Below are positions 44,040 through 51,498 of a stretch of DNA of 57,215 nt, in pieces; the first letter of the stretch is position 1; the number at the start of each line of letters is the position of its first letter. Under the pieces are notes generated by a model. The model made no database searches, was not told the DNA's origin, and saw nothing but the letters and a program-made list of their open reading frames with translations. The DNA is from Flavobacterium potami (GTDB taxonomy: Bacteria > Bacteroidota > Bacteroidia > Flavobacteriales > Flavobacteriaceae). The DNA lies in NCBI RefSeq assembly GCF_020026915.1, contig NZ_JAINUY010000012.1:1-57215 (forward strand). The letters are read 5' to 3'. A program made the translations under genes and the position numbers.

Positions 44040-44513
44040 ATGAAAAAAAAATTAGTTTCATTTGTTTCGTTCTTTCTTATTTCATTTACCCTTTTTGCCC
44101 AATCTGGAAAAGTGATTAAAATTAAAGATGGAGATACCATCGTAGTTCTTGATACCAATAAAAATCAAATAACTCTTAGGTTAGCAGAAGTTGACTGTCC
44201 TGAATCAAGTCAGGATTTCGGAAAGAAAGCAAAATCATTTACTGCAGAACAGGTTGCATTAAAAATAGTAAATTATAAAGTAACAGGAACTGACCGTTAT
44301 GGAAGAAGTATTGCCAAGGTTTATTATGACAATAAATATCTTTCTGCTGAAATTATTAAAAATGGTTTTGGTTGGCACTATAAAAAGTTTTCTAAATCTG
44401 ATGATTTAAGAAAGTTAGAGCTTTCTGCCAGATCAAAAAAAATTGGCTTGTGGTCGGATAAAAATTGTAAAGCTCCGTGGGAGTATAGAAATGATATGAA
44501 AGTTAAGTTTTAG
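44040..44513 (+). CDS. Secreted thermonuclease-like (SNase) protein
   Basis: The 157-residue protein has a signal peptide ending near FTLFAQ. SNase motifs follow: VIKIKDGDTIVVLD, LRLAEVDCPES (active-site Arg and acid), TGTDRYGRSIAKVYYD and NGFGWHYKKF. It would cut nucleic acids in the periplasm or outside. Related genes are common on conjugative elements, where the role is unproven. The stop codon overlaps a reverse AACCAAAGGG element. Confidence 0.88.
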   Translation: MKKKLVSFVSFFLISFTLFAQSGKVIKIKDGDTIVVLDTNKNQITLRLAEVDCPESSQDFGKKAKSFTAEQVALKIVNYKVTGTDRYGRSIAKVYYDNKYLSAEIIKNGFGWHYKKFSKSDDLRKLELSARSKKIGLWSDKNCKAPWEYRNDMKVKF

Positions 44514-44616
44514 TTTTTTTTCCCTTTGGTTCAAAAATTCGACTTCGGAGAATTTCTTTCCTCTTCAAGAGGTAAATTTTAATTTTAAATATGAATTACG
44601 TACGAGTGTTAGAATA
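44513..44616. other. Reverse AACCAAAGGG element facing the promoter module
   Basis: GTTTTTTTTCCCTTTGGTT at 44513-44531 is the reverse complement (one base different) of the module start at 44617-44635. Small hairpins lie between (AAATTC/GAATTT near 44537-44556; CCTCT/AGAGG near 44560-44572). The pair may fold into one long hairpin or mark a duplication boundary. No gene is seen. Confidence 0.5.
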
Positions 44617-44701
44617 AACCAAAGGGAATAAAAACGAATGTTTTTTTTTAGCATTAACGGAGTATAATAATCGTTGTTTTTGTAAATAAGCTGTATCTTT
44701 G
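44617..44701 (+). promoter_or_regulatory. 85-bp promoter module
   Basis: AACCAAAGGGAATAAAAAC (44617-44635), then a T tract, then operator-like AACGGAGTATAATAATCGTT (44656-44675), then -7 box TATCTTTG (44694-44701). A TTG at 44674-44676 could serve as the -33 element. Confidence 0.7.
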
Positions 44702-44722
44702 AATAGTAGAAAAATCAAAAGG

Positions 44723-45103
44723 ATGAATAATTTACAATTTGCTTCAGCAACACTATTAGAAAAATTTAGAAATAATAATTCATGCAGTTTAATTCCTGAA
44801 AATAGAGCTTGTAAAATTATGGATTTCCAAAATTATAAAATTGTAATTATTGCAAGCTGTTCTTCTGGTGCTGATGGTGTTAAATGGGTTACAGCTTATA
44901 AAGTTGTTCCAAAGGATATATATAAAGATAGTGTTTATACCTACGATGAACATGTCAAAGCAATTATCGAGGGAACTATTGAAAGAGGATATACAGGTAT
45001 TGAAATAATAACCAAAAAAGGGAAAATGGTTATAAGTGGAGAAGCATTCACTATTAAGCCGGTTCAAATATTAGAATCTCAGCAATTATCATTATTTAAC
45101 TAA
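44723..45103 (+). CDS. Unknown protein ending in the clamp-binding motif QLSLF
   Basis: The start is ATG 44723 (MNNLQFASATLLEK, 126 residues), as an upstream in-frame TTG at 44699 lies in the -7 box. The protein has a beta-rich centre (NYKIVIIASCSSGADGVKWV) and ends SQQLSLFN. QLSLF is a canonical beta sliding-clamp binding motif. No catalytic motif is recognised. It is transcribed with the LPD29 protein gene 20 bases downstream, from the 85-bp module. Confidence 0.65.
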   Translation: MNNLQFASATLLEKFRNNNSCSLIPENRACKIMDFQNYKIVIIASCSSGADGVKWVTAYKVVPKDIYKDSVYTYDEHVKAIIEGTIERGYTGIEIITKKGKMVISGEAFTIKPVQILESQQLSLFN

Positions 45104-45123
45104 CAATATTTATAAGAACTAAC

Positions 45124-46248
45124 ATGAAAAATATTATTACTAATAATACAAAAGTATTTAGATTATTTGGAAAATCAGCTAACATTGAAGAAGTTCAGGA
45201 AGTTCCTGAATTGCCAATCGGTTGTAAGATTTATTGTTATGGCTATGCAATGAGTGAAAGTATTGGTGCAGTCATTTCTCCAAAAAATGAGTTTGGTCAG
45301 TACAAATGTGTTTATATTTCAGATTTTAATAGTGGCTTCTTTACAGTAGATGAATATTCTAGACCTCATTCTAAAAAATTTGGAATTGGAAATTATTTTG
45401 ATGATAATTTTGAAATCTTCGATGATTCGGTATTGGAAGAATATATTATGAAAGCTGAAATTTCTGTAAACATTCAAAATCACTTAGAAAGTGAAAAAGC
45501 AACCTCAGACAAACTGGAATTAGATAGTTTGCCAGGATTATATCCATATTTAATTATTAATCCTCAGGGAGATCATAAAATCACTAAGAACAATTTGATT
45601 GCTGAATTAAAAAAGAACTTCCCTAAGGTTAAATTTTCAATTAAAAAAACAAATTATAGCACCTACAATATTTCTTGGATTGATGGACCTTCTGAAACCA
45701 AAGTAGAGGAAATTGCTGAAAAATTTGAAGGTTATGAAACAGATCAAACAGGAGACTATCGAGATTACAACCCTTCAAATTTCAACAAAATATTTGGAGA
45801 TTTCAAATATGTCTTTTATTCAAGAAAAGCAAGTGAGACTGTTGCTAAATGTAAAGAAAAGTTAAGTGAATTAATTGGAACGAATAGCAACAATTATAAA
45901 AGTGAAACGGGAGACATATTTTATAGAACTTTTAGAAATACGTCTTTCCCATTTGATATAAATGGTATTTCTATACAAATGAAGAATAATTATTCTGGAA
46001 GCTTTACAGATTCATTTGAATTTGTTTTTGATAAAGATGTAGAATTTACTCCTGATGTTTACTTGGTTGATTATAGTGATAAAGCCATTGCAGTATTTGG
46101 CAATACTAAAGAGATTAAAGAAAAACTAAAAGAACTAGGAGGAAAGTTCAACACCTATCTTACCTATAATGATGTTAAACAAGCAGGATGGATATTCTCT
46201 AAAAAGAAAGAATCTGAATTAAAAAAATTCCTGAACCAAAGGGAATAA
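45124..46248 (+). CDS. Polyvalent-type protein with LPD29-like domain
   Basis: In this 374-residue protein, residues about 140-225 (NNLIAELKKNFPKVKFSIKK, then YNISWIDGPSETKVEEIAEK, then FNKIFGDFKYVFYSRKASE) match the large-polyvalent-protein domain LPD29 by eye. The C-terminal about 60 residues (KAIAVFGNTKEIKEKLKELG, GKFNTYLT, AGWIFSKKK) are a module often found at the end of antirestriction or polyvalent proteins. Such proteins are thought to enter with or protect incoming DNA. Its last four residues and stop (NQRE) are encoded by the start of the next promoter module. Confidence 0.7.
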   Translation: MKNIITNNTKVFRLFGKSANIEEVQEVPELPIGCKIYCYGYAMSESIGAVISPKNEFGQYKCVYISDFNSGFFTVDEYSRPHSKKFGIGNYFDDNFEIFDDSVLEEYIMKAEISVNIQNHLESEKATSDKLELDSLPGLYPYLIINPQGDHKITKNNLIAELKKNFPKVKFSIKKTNYSTYNISWIDGPSETKVEEIAEKFEGYETDQTGDYRDYNPSNFNKIFGDFKYVFYSRKASETVAKCKEKLSELIGTNSNNYKSETGDIFYRTFRNTSFPFDINGISIQMKNNYSGSFTDSFEFVFDKDVEFTPDVYLVDYSDKAIAVFGNTKEIKEKLKELGGKFNTYLTYNDVKQAGWIFSKKKESELKKFLNQRE

Positions 46249-46318
46249 AAACTGAAGTTTTTTTTACTCAATAACGGAGTATAATAATCGTTAAATATAA
46301 ACATTAACCTTATCTTTA
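46234..46318 (+). promoter_or_regulatory. 85-bp promoter module overlapping the end of the previous gene
   Basis: AACCAAAGGGAATAAAAAC (46234-46252) encodes the NQRE end of the upstream protein. Operator-like AACGGAGTATAATAATCGTT follows at 46273-46292 and the -7 box TATCTTTA at 46311-46318. Confidence 0.7.
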
Positions 46319-46343
46319 TATAAGAAAATAAAAGTATAAAACT

Positions 46344-46682
46344 ATGAAAAATTTAAACTTTCCTAATTATCAAGAAGAAGTATCAATTGTAAATATCACA
46401 CCTTCAAGTATGTTAAAGGGATTTGAATCATTATTTGAGGACGATCAATTTAATGAAATGACAATTGAAGAAAAATTATTGATTCTCGTATTAGACAGGG
46501 ACGGATATTTTTTTTCGAAAATTAAACCTTTACCTAGTTTCTTAATTCTTCTAAAAAAGCATGGAATTTTTGTTGAAGCATTTGTATTTTATAATGAAAA
46601 AGCTAGAATTTACGCATGTTTCCTGAAAACTTTCATTGAAAACTCTGAGATTAAAAACTACAAAGAACTTTATAATAAATAA
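46344..46682 (+). CDS. Hypothetical protein (112 aa)
   Basis: The helical N-terminal half (SSMLKGFESLFEDDQFNEMT) is followed by a mixed second half (PSFLILLKKHGIFVEAFVFY). No family recognised. It has its own 85-bp module and ends where the two-box promoter of the next gene begins. Confidence 0.55.
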   Translation: MKNLNFPNYQEEVSIVNITPSSMLKGFESLFEDDQFNEMTIEEKLLILVLDRDGYFFSKIKPLPSFLILLKKHGIFVEAFVFYNEKARIYACFLKTFIENSEIKNYKELYNK

Positions 46683-46733
46683 TTAAAAATATTAATATAA
46701 TTTGCATCATAGTTAAAAATTTTAATATATTTG
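46683..46733 (+). promoter_or_regulatory. Two-box promoter of the gene at 46749 (13-bp box family)
   Basis: TTAAAAATATTAA (46683-46695) and TTAAAAATTTTAA (46713-46725) start 30 bases apart, and TATATTTG (46726-46733) abuts the second. The ATG is 16 bases further. The first box directly follows the previous stop codon. Confidence 0.6.
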
Positions 46734-46748
46734 AAAAAAATTATTTTA

Positions 46749-47048
46749 ATGGAAAAACAAGTAGTAATATTCGAGGTTCTTAAGTTTTTTGCGGTTTTAT
46801 TGTTCTTAGGCTGTTTTTTTATAGCAGCCAAAAAAGCAAAAGTAATTATAAATGGTATGTACGAAATCTTAAACGAAAATAAGATTGAGTTAGAAGATAA
46901 ATACCGAAAGAAGTTATCAGCCAGAGTGGTTAAAAATCAGATTTCATTTAAACCTTTTGAAAAAGAAAAATTGAGAAAGTTTCTCAACAACGAAATATTT
47001 GATTCAAAAGAATTCAAATTAAACATTAAGCAAAAAGTCATTGTATAA
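46749..47048 (+). CDS. Small membrane-anchored protein (99 aa)
   Basis: The start is ATG 46749, since the TTG at 46731 is in the -7 box. One N-terminal helix (FEVLKFFAVLLFLGCFFIAA) precedes a basic soluble part (YRKKLSARVVKNQISFKPFE). No family recognised. Confidence 0.55.
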   Translation: MEKQVVIFEVLKFFAVLLFLGCFFIAAKKAKVIINGMYEILNENKIELEDKYRKKLSARVVKNQISFKPFEKEKLRKFLNNEIFDSKEFKLNIKQKVIV

Positions 47049-47064
47049 TTAAAAATTAAACATC

Positions 47065-47169
47065 ATGAATGTAGCATTAAAAATAATATTAGGGATTTTA
47101 AAATTTGGTTTTAAATTTTTCATCATTGTAGTTAAACTAATGTTTGCATTCATGATGAATGTTAAGTAA
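47065..47169 (+). CDS. Tiny hydrophobic protein (34 aa)
   Basis: The frame starts 17 bases after the previous gene. It encodes MNVALKIILGILKFGFKFFI followed by IVVKLMFAFMMNVK, a basic amphipathic or membrane helix. It may be a small membrane protein or a type I toxin-like peptide, or a chance frame. A rho-independent-type hairpin follows 43 bases later. Confidence 0.4.
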   Translation: MNVALKIILGILKFGFKFFIIVVKLMFAFMMNVK

Positions 47170-47211
47170 TAAATAGTTGGTTTTTTTCGTTTTTTTTTAT
47201 TTTTTGGTAGT

Positions 47212-47242
47212 AAACCCTTATTATGATAATTAGTAAGGGTTT
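47212..47242. terminator. Hairpin before the replication module
   Basis: AAACCCTTA (47212-47220) pairs with TAAGGGTTT (47234-47242), a 9-bp perfect stem with a 13-base loop. It separates the accessory genes from the rep unit. Confidence 0.65.
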
Positions 47243-47250
47243 TATTTATT

Positions 47251-47284
47251 ACGTACGTTTTACGTACGTTTTTTTGTATATTTG
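47251..47284 (+). promoter_or_regulatory. Rep operon promoter with tandem ACGTACGT palindromes
   Basis: ACGTACGT occurs at 47251-47258 and 47262-47269, 11 bases apart, one helical turn. The -7 box TATATTTG is at 47277-47284 and the ATG at 47313. The palindromes are probably operator half-turns for self-repression. Confidence 0.65.
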
Positions 47285-47312
47285 TAAAGCTAATCAATTA
47301 AAAATAAATACA

Positions 47313-47522
47313 ATGTCTACAAAAACAGTTAAATCAGAACCAGTAAATGTTAATGTTACAACTTTCCGTGATAAACTTAAAGATTATCTCGAAGTTGCAG
47401 AGAATGAGATATTAATTGTAAATGGAAAGAATGGTAAAAGATATATTGTTGCACCAATAAAAGATGCTGAAGAAAACCTTAGTAAAACTATTACTCAGAT
47501 TAATTCTAAAATCAAAAAATAA
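47313..47522 (+). CDS. Phd/YefM-like antitoxin-family protein upstream of rep
   Basis: In this 69-residue protein VNVTTFRDKLKDYLEVAENE, then ILIVNGKNGKRYIVAPIKD, follows the Phd/YefM pattern. No toxin gene is next to it. Instead the rep gene follows after 3 bases. Phd-like proteins bind palindromes and repress their own promoter, which fits the ACGTACGT pair upstream, so it may control rep expression. Confidence 0.7.
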   Translation: MSTKTVKSEPVNVNVTTFRDKLKDYLEVAENEILIVNGKNGKRYIVAPIKDAEENLSKTITQINSKIKK

Positions 47523-47525
47523 AGA

Positions 47526-48599
47526 ATGGAAAATATAAAAAGCAGTTTATTGCCAAAGGTTCAGTACACTACTGAACTGGCTACTAATTTACCCGATTCG
47601 GCTCAATTCCCCCAAAGATTATATTCATTTCTTGAAAAGGCGAGGAACGATGATAATAATCCATTAACAATTCACGCCCTAAGAGTTATTTTAGTTTTAA
47701 TTTCGATAGTTAAAAAAGACCAGGTGTTTTCTACTCAACAGCTTGATCTATTCGATGAAGATTGGTATGCAACTGATAAAGCTTCTCATGATCAGGTTCA
47801 GTTTTTCTTAAAGCTAAAAGATTTAATACCGCAAGGTTCCAAAAATTATGACTACGCAAAAGAAGGATTAAAATTTCTTCTAAAATTTGTAACTGAAGAA
47901 AAACTTATCATTAAAGGAAAAGAAGTTGAACTTCATAGTTCTGTTATAAGTAATCTTGTTTTTAATGATGGAGATAAAGGAGCTAAATTCTATATGCATC
48001 AATATTGGTATAGGATTTTTATTGATATTAGTAAAGGATATAATCGTATAGCCACAAATTCTATTTTTAATATTTCTTCCTTACACGCTTATTTGTTTTA
48101 TCTTTTTCTTACTACTCTTAGGAGATCTAAACAGGATGCAGGGAGCTGTGAAATGCGTATGGATACCATAAATGAAAGATTCAATACAAATTATAAGTAC
48201 TGGTCGAAAATTAAAGAAAAGATTTTAGACCCTGTAAAAACTTCATTGGATGCTAATTCTGAACTCTCTTTCAATTACAGCTGGCCGGTTGAAGGGAACA
48301 AGATTACAATTGTTGCTTACGAAACTGCAAAAATTGCTCCTGAGCTTAAATCTGACATCGATTATCGCATTGATAAAGCCGTAAGATATAAAAAGTCAAA
48401 GCATTCTTTAAATGATATTCAAGTTGGTCAATTGACAGGGATTTATAAAAAGTATAGCTATGATACAGTAACCGCAGCTATTTCTCGAAAGAAAGAATTA
48501 CAAAACTTAAAGAGTGACACATATCTAAAGAAATTACAAGAAATTTTATATGGATACATTGAACATAAGCATAAAAAACAATTGGCAACAACAGCCTAA
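47526..48599 (+). CDS. Replication initiator (Rep_3 / RepB family)
   Basis: In this 357-residue protein the paired winged-helix layout is visible. The first is near 120-240 (YRIFIDISKGYNRIATNSIF, YLFYLFLTTLRRSKQDAGSC, INERFNTNYKYWSKIKEKIL). The second is near 245-350 (ELSFNYSWPVEGNKITIVAY). It would bind the iterons at 48604-49363. Residues 72-76 are QLDLF, a canonical beta-clamp binding motif, also known from the RK2 initiator TrfA. The size is normal for the family. Confidence 0.9.
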   Translation: MENIKSSLLPKVQYTTELATNLPDSAQFPQRLYSFLEKARNDDNNPLTIHALRVILVLISIVKKDQVFSTQQLDLFDEDWYATDKASHDQVQFFLKLKDLIPQGSKNYDYAKEGLKFLLKFVTEEKLIIKGKEVELHSSVISNLVFNDGDKGAKFYMHQYWYRIFIDISKGYNRIATNSIFNISSLHAYLFYLFLTTLRRSKQDAGSCEMRMDTINERFNTNYKYWSKIKEKILDPVKTSLDANSELSFNYSWPVEGNKITIVAYETAKIAPELKSDIDYRIDKAVRYKKSKHSLNDIQVGQLTGIYKKYSYDTVTAAISRKKELQNLKSDTYLKKLQEILYGYIEHKHKKQLATTA

Positions 48600-48603
48600 A
48601 AAA

Positions 48604-49363
48604 AAGTATTTATTTCGGGAAGAAAGAAGTATTTATTTTGGGAAGAATAATTTTTTAATCTTTTGATAAACAATGCTTTTAGTTGGTAATTATAAATTTT
48701 TATTATTTTTTAATCGAACAAATAGCGCTACTAGAATGTGTTTCGACTTGAAAAGTATTTTTTTCGGGAAGCATTTTAGAAATAAATACACAAAAAGTAT
48801 TTTTTTCGGGAAAAAAAGTACCTATTAGGGGAAGAAAGTAGTATTTTTTTTGGGAAATTTAGTGAGCTTAAGCCTAGCAAAATAAGAAAATTACCAAAAA
48901 TCTTCAAAAAAATTGAAACTTAAATCGACGTGTAGTAGCAAAAATACTGCTGATTTCAGTGAAAAGTACCTATTAGGGGAAGAAAAAGTACCTAGTAGGG
49001 GAAGAGAAGTACCTAGTAGGGGAAGAAAAAGTACCTAATAGGGGAAATGAAAGTGTAAAAAAAGTATTTTTTTCGGGAAAATATAAGCCGTAAAGCCTTA
49101 TTTTATAAGGCATTAAGTTTTTCATGTTCTCTTTTTATGTCGTCGGCTAAAAACTATATAAAAACTAAAAAATAAATTAAAAATATTAATAAGGATATAA
49201 AAAAATCAAGAAAAATGATTTTTTTAAGACCTTTTATTTGCTTCGCAAAATTGGATTCTAAAATGAACCAAAGGGAAATAAGAATTTTTGTACTTCCCTT
49301 AGGTTTTCAATTTTAAAAAATTAATAAATATGCATTTTTTAAAAAAAGTATTTATTTCGGGAA
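48604..49363 (+). repeat. Origin of replication: twelve iterons
   Basis: Twelve 18-bp direct repeats fit AAGTAnnTAnTnnGGGAA loosely. One class is AAGTATTTWTTTYGGGAA at 48604, 48627, 48753, 48796, 48840 (variant), 49062 and 49346. The other is AAGTACCTANTAGGGGAA at 48817, 48964, 48986, 49007 and 49029. Spacing within clusters is 21-23 bases, about two helical turns. A 7-bp hairpin GCCTTAT-TTT-ATAAGGC lies at 49095-49111. The last iteron is inside the next gene. Confidence 0.9.
49266..49305. other. Hairpin built from an AACCAAAGGG element
   Basis: AACCAAAGGGAA (49266-49277) pairs with TTCCCTTAGGTT (49294-49305), 11 of 12 pairs, with a 16-base loop. It is a variant of the module start but has no operator-like part or -7 box at the 85-base position. 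Confidence 0.55.
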
Positions 49364-49953
49364 ATTTGAATAAAGTACTGCCATTTCTGGTATTATTTGG
49401 TTTTTCAAATGATTGTATTTCCCAAAAAAAAGAAGTTTCCGCTTCTGAGAAAATTGAACAATATATAAATTTATCATCAACTCCTTCAGATCTGAAAAAA
49501 ATTGAAATTTTTGAGAACGATTTTCCAGAGATATTTAAATATTATCCAAATATAAATCCCATTAATCCAAAAGTTAAACCTGGACTTTCATCTGGCTTTA
49601 GTTCTAAACGTCTTCATCCTTTAGAAGGAGATTTAAAAGCTCATAATGGTGTTGATATTGTTGCAAAAGAAAATACACCTGTCTATGCTTCTGCCAACGG
49701 AAAAGTTATTAAAAGTAAATTCTTTAATGGTAAAGCCGGACATTCTGTGGAATTAAGTCATAAGTATGGATTTAAGACACGTTATTTTCATTTGAACCTA
49801 TTTATTGTTAAAACTGGAGAAACTGTTTTAAAAGGTCAGATAATAGGTTATTTAGGAAATACTGGAGGTTCAACTGGTTATCATTTGCATTATGAAATTT
49901 TAAAAAATGGTAAATATATTAATCCAAAAAAATTTCTGCACATTGGAGAATGA
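49330..49953 (+). CDS. Secreted M23-family peptidase
   Basis: The 207-residue protein has a signal-like N-terminus and LytM/M23 motifs: SGFSSKRLHP, the zinc ligands HNGVD near residue 106 and HLHYE near 184. It should cut peptide cross-links of peptidoglycan. A wall-opening role in conjugation (VirB1-like) is inferred from the plasmid setting. An iteron of the origin (49346-49363) codes for residues 6-12, just before its hydrophobic stretch. Confidence 0.85.
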   Translation: MHFLKKVFISGNLNKVLPFLVLFGFSNDCISQKKEVSASEKIEQYINLSSTPSDLKKIEIFENDFPEIFKYYPNINPINPKVKPGLSSGFSSKRLHPLEGDLKAHNGVDIVAKENTPVYASANGKVIKSKFFNGKAGHSVELSHKYGFKTRYFHLNLFIVKTGETVLKGQIIGYLGNTGGSTGYHLHYEILKNGKYINPKKFLHIGE

Positions 49954-50143
49954 TCTTGAAATATTATTTAGAAAAGCTGCTTCCCTTCAGGAAGAAATGA
50001 GATTAATTTTTAAAAGAAATAATTTAAAAAGTACGCAGCTAAAATATTTATCTAAAGCTGAGTTTGATCAATGGATGAATTTACATAATGAGAGTATTAT
50101 TTTAACGAAAAAAATTTCAAAATTAATTAGTCAAAAAGCTTAG
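49907..50143 (+). CDS. Small helical protein overlapping the M23 gene
   Basis: From ATG 49907 it is 78 residues and overlaps the previous gene by 47 bases in another frame. A later TTG near 49943 (LENDLEILFRKAASLQEEMR) is an alternative start. The clear part is helical and basic (LKSTQLKYLSKAEFDQWMNL). No family recognised. The truncated promoter module of the next gene begins 4 bases after its stop. Confidence 0.5.
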   Translation: MVNILIQKNFCTLENDLEILFRKAASLQEEMRLIFKRNNLKSTQLKYLSKAEFDQWMNLHNESIILTKKISKLISQKA

Positions 50144-50146
50144 ATT

Positions 50147-50191
50147 AACAGAGTATAATAATCGTTAAATGGTTGTTTTTTTGTATCTTTG
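50147..50191 (+). promoter_or_regulatory. Truncated copy of the 85-bp promoter module
   Basis: Operator-like AACAGAGTATAATAATCGTT (50147-50166) and -7 box TATCTTTG (50184-50191) are present. The AACCAAAGGG half is missing. The ATG is 22 bases downstream. Confidence 0.65.
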
Positions 50192-50213
50192 AAAGATAAT
50201 ATTTTACTGGATT

Positions 50214-50642
50214 ATGGAAGAAGAACAAGATGAAATAATTTACCCAGCTGTTAAATTTACTTTTAGCATTTCTGACGATAATAAAAAATATATTGATCAA
50301 GTCGTTTATACTAATGTTGTTAAGGGCCAGTTAAAATACCGTTTTAGTGATGCTATTTTTGAAGGCATTGAGCTTCTGAAATTTAAAAATCCTAATATTC
50401 CTGAAAGAGATAATAAAATTAGCATAAGAACCAACAAAGGAGCGGGCAAAAAAATTTCCATAAAGAGCGGATTGAAAACCTCTATTTTAGCACCTTATTT
50501 AGTTTGCGAATGGGTTGAAAATTATATTTGTTTTAGAATTAAAGAGGATAAACTTTATTCAAGAACATATTTTATAAATGATATTGTAAAGACTCTCAAA
50601 AAAGACTACAAAAACAAGATTTTAGTAATTCCCGAATCATAA
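50214..50642 (+). CDS. Hypothetical protein (142 aa)
   Basis: The protein has an acidic start, a beta-rich first half (VKFTFSISDDNKKYIDQVVY) and a Lys-rich middle (ISIRTNKGAGKKISIKSGLK). No family recognised. It is driven by the truncated module. Confidence 0.55.
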   Translation: MEEEQDEIIYPAVKFTFSISDDNKKYIDQVVYTNVVKGQLKYRFSDAIFEGIELLKFKNPNIPERDNKISIRTNKGAGKKISIKSGLKTSILAPYLVCEWVENYICFRIKEDKLYSRTYFINDIVKTLKKDYKNKILVIPES

Positions 50643-50760
50643 TTTATCCAGGTTATTTTTTTGCTTTCTTATGTTTTTAAAAAAGATTTTTTATAGAAAA
50701 AAACTATAAAAAATCGAATGGATTAAATTTTATCTGTCATTTATGTAGCACCTATAAATT

Positions 50761-50845
50761 AACCAAAGGGAATAAAAACCGTTCTGTTTTTTTAATCTTA
50801 ACGGAGTATAATAATCGATAATTAAGTGATTTAGCCGTATCTTTG
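50761..50845 (+). promoter_or_regulatory. 85-bp promoter module
   Basis: AACCAAAGGGAATAAAAACC (50761-50780), a T tract, operator-like AACGGAGTATAATAATCGAT (50800-50819) and -7 box TATCTTTG (50838-50845). The ATG is 23 bases downstream. Confidence 0.7.
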
Positions 50846-50868
50846 AATAGAACAAAAAAGCAAAGGAA

Positions 50869-51459
50869 ATGGCAAAAAGAGAATATAAAAATCTTTCAAA
50901 AGATGAAAAATTAAAAGAAATTAAAGAAACATTTATTGCTAGAGCTGAGCAGGAAGCATATTCAAAATATATTTCTGCTTTAGAAAATGATGATACTAAA
51001 ACTATTAATTACTTTGAATCTTTTGGAGATGATCTTCGTAAAATAATTAGTAATTACAGATGTTTTAATCAAAATTTATTGTTTGGATTTGAAACAAAAA
51101 CTTATAATGAAAGTGGATGGATGGAACGACCAGTATTTTTTGAAAAGGAAGAAATTTTAATCTATGTACACAAAAATGGTTGGAAAGAAAAAAACTTTAT
51201 TGAAGTAGCAAAAGGAAAAAACGGAAAATGGACTAATGGAATTTGGGCTCAATCAAATACTGGAGGAAATGTTGACGGAATTAGTGTTTGGGGAGAAATC
51301 CATGATACTAAAGAATTAGCTATAGTTGGAGCTTGCCATAGAATAATTAAGTTTCATGAAGATAAAAGTTGGAATGGAAGTGATAAAGTTATCTATTTAG
51401 CTTTAGAATTTATTGAAACTATTTTAGGAAGAAGACCAGTACAATTATCTTTATTTTAA
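50869..51459 (+). CDS. Unknown protein with C-terminal clamp-binding motif QLSLF
   Basis: The N-terminus of this 196-residue protein is basic and helical. The centre carries many Trp and Gly residues (YNESGWMERPVFFEKEEILI; GKWTNGIWAQSNTGGNVDGI). The last five residues are QLSLF, a canonical beta-clamp motif in a fully exposed place. No enzyme motif is recognised. It is a single-gene unit between an 85-bp module and a terminator. Confidence 0.65.
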   Translation: MAKREYKNLSKDEKLKEIKETFIARAEQEAYSKYISALENDDTKTINYFESFGDDLRKIISNYRCFNQNLLFGFETKTYNESGWMERPVFFEKEEILIYVHKNGWKEKNFIEVAKGKNGKWTNGIWAQSNTGGNVDGISVWGEIHDTKELAIVGACHRIIKFHEDKSWNGSDKVIYLALEFIETILGRRPVQLSLF

Positions 51460-51461
51460 TT

Positions 51462-51490
51462 AAAAAAACCTCCCGAATTGAGAGGTTTAA
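51462..51490. terminator. Terminator between converging genes
   Basis: AAACCTC-N9-GAGGTTT (51466-51488). The run of A on the plus-strand left side becomes a T tract for the minus-strand lipoprotein gene. Confidence 0.7.
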
Positions 51491-51498
51491 TTTAGAGA

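Noticed and set aside
47049..47297. Minus-strand frame of 82 residues before rep
   Set aside because: It overlaps the rep promoter, a terminator hairpin and the 34-residue plus-strand frame, and its product is low-complexity.
48604..49080. CRISPR array
   Set aside because: The repeats are 18 bases with near-constant 3-5 base gaps in clusters, AT-rich and next to rep. They are iterons.
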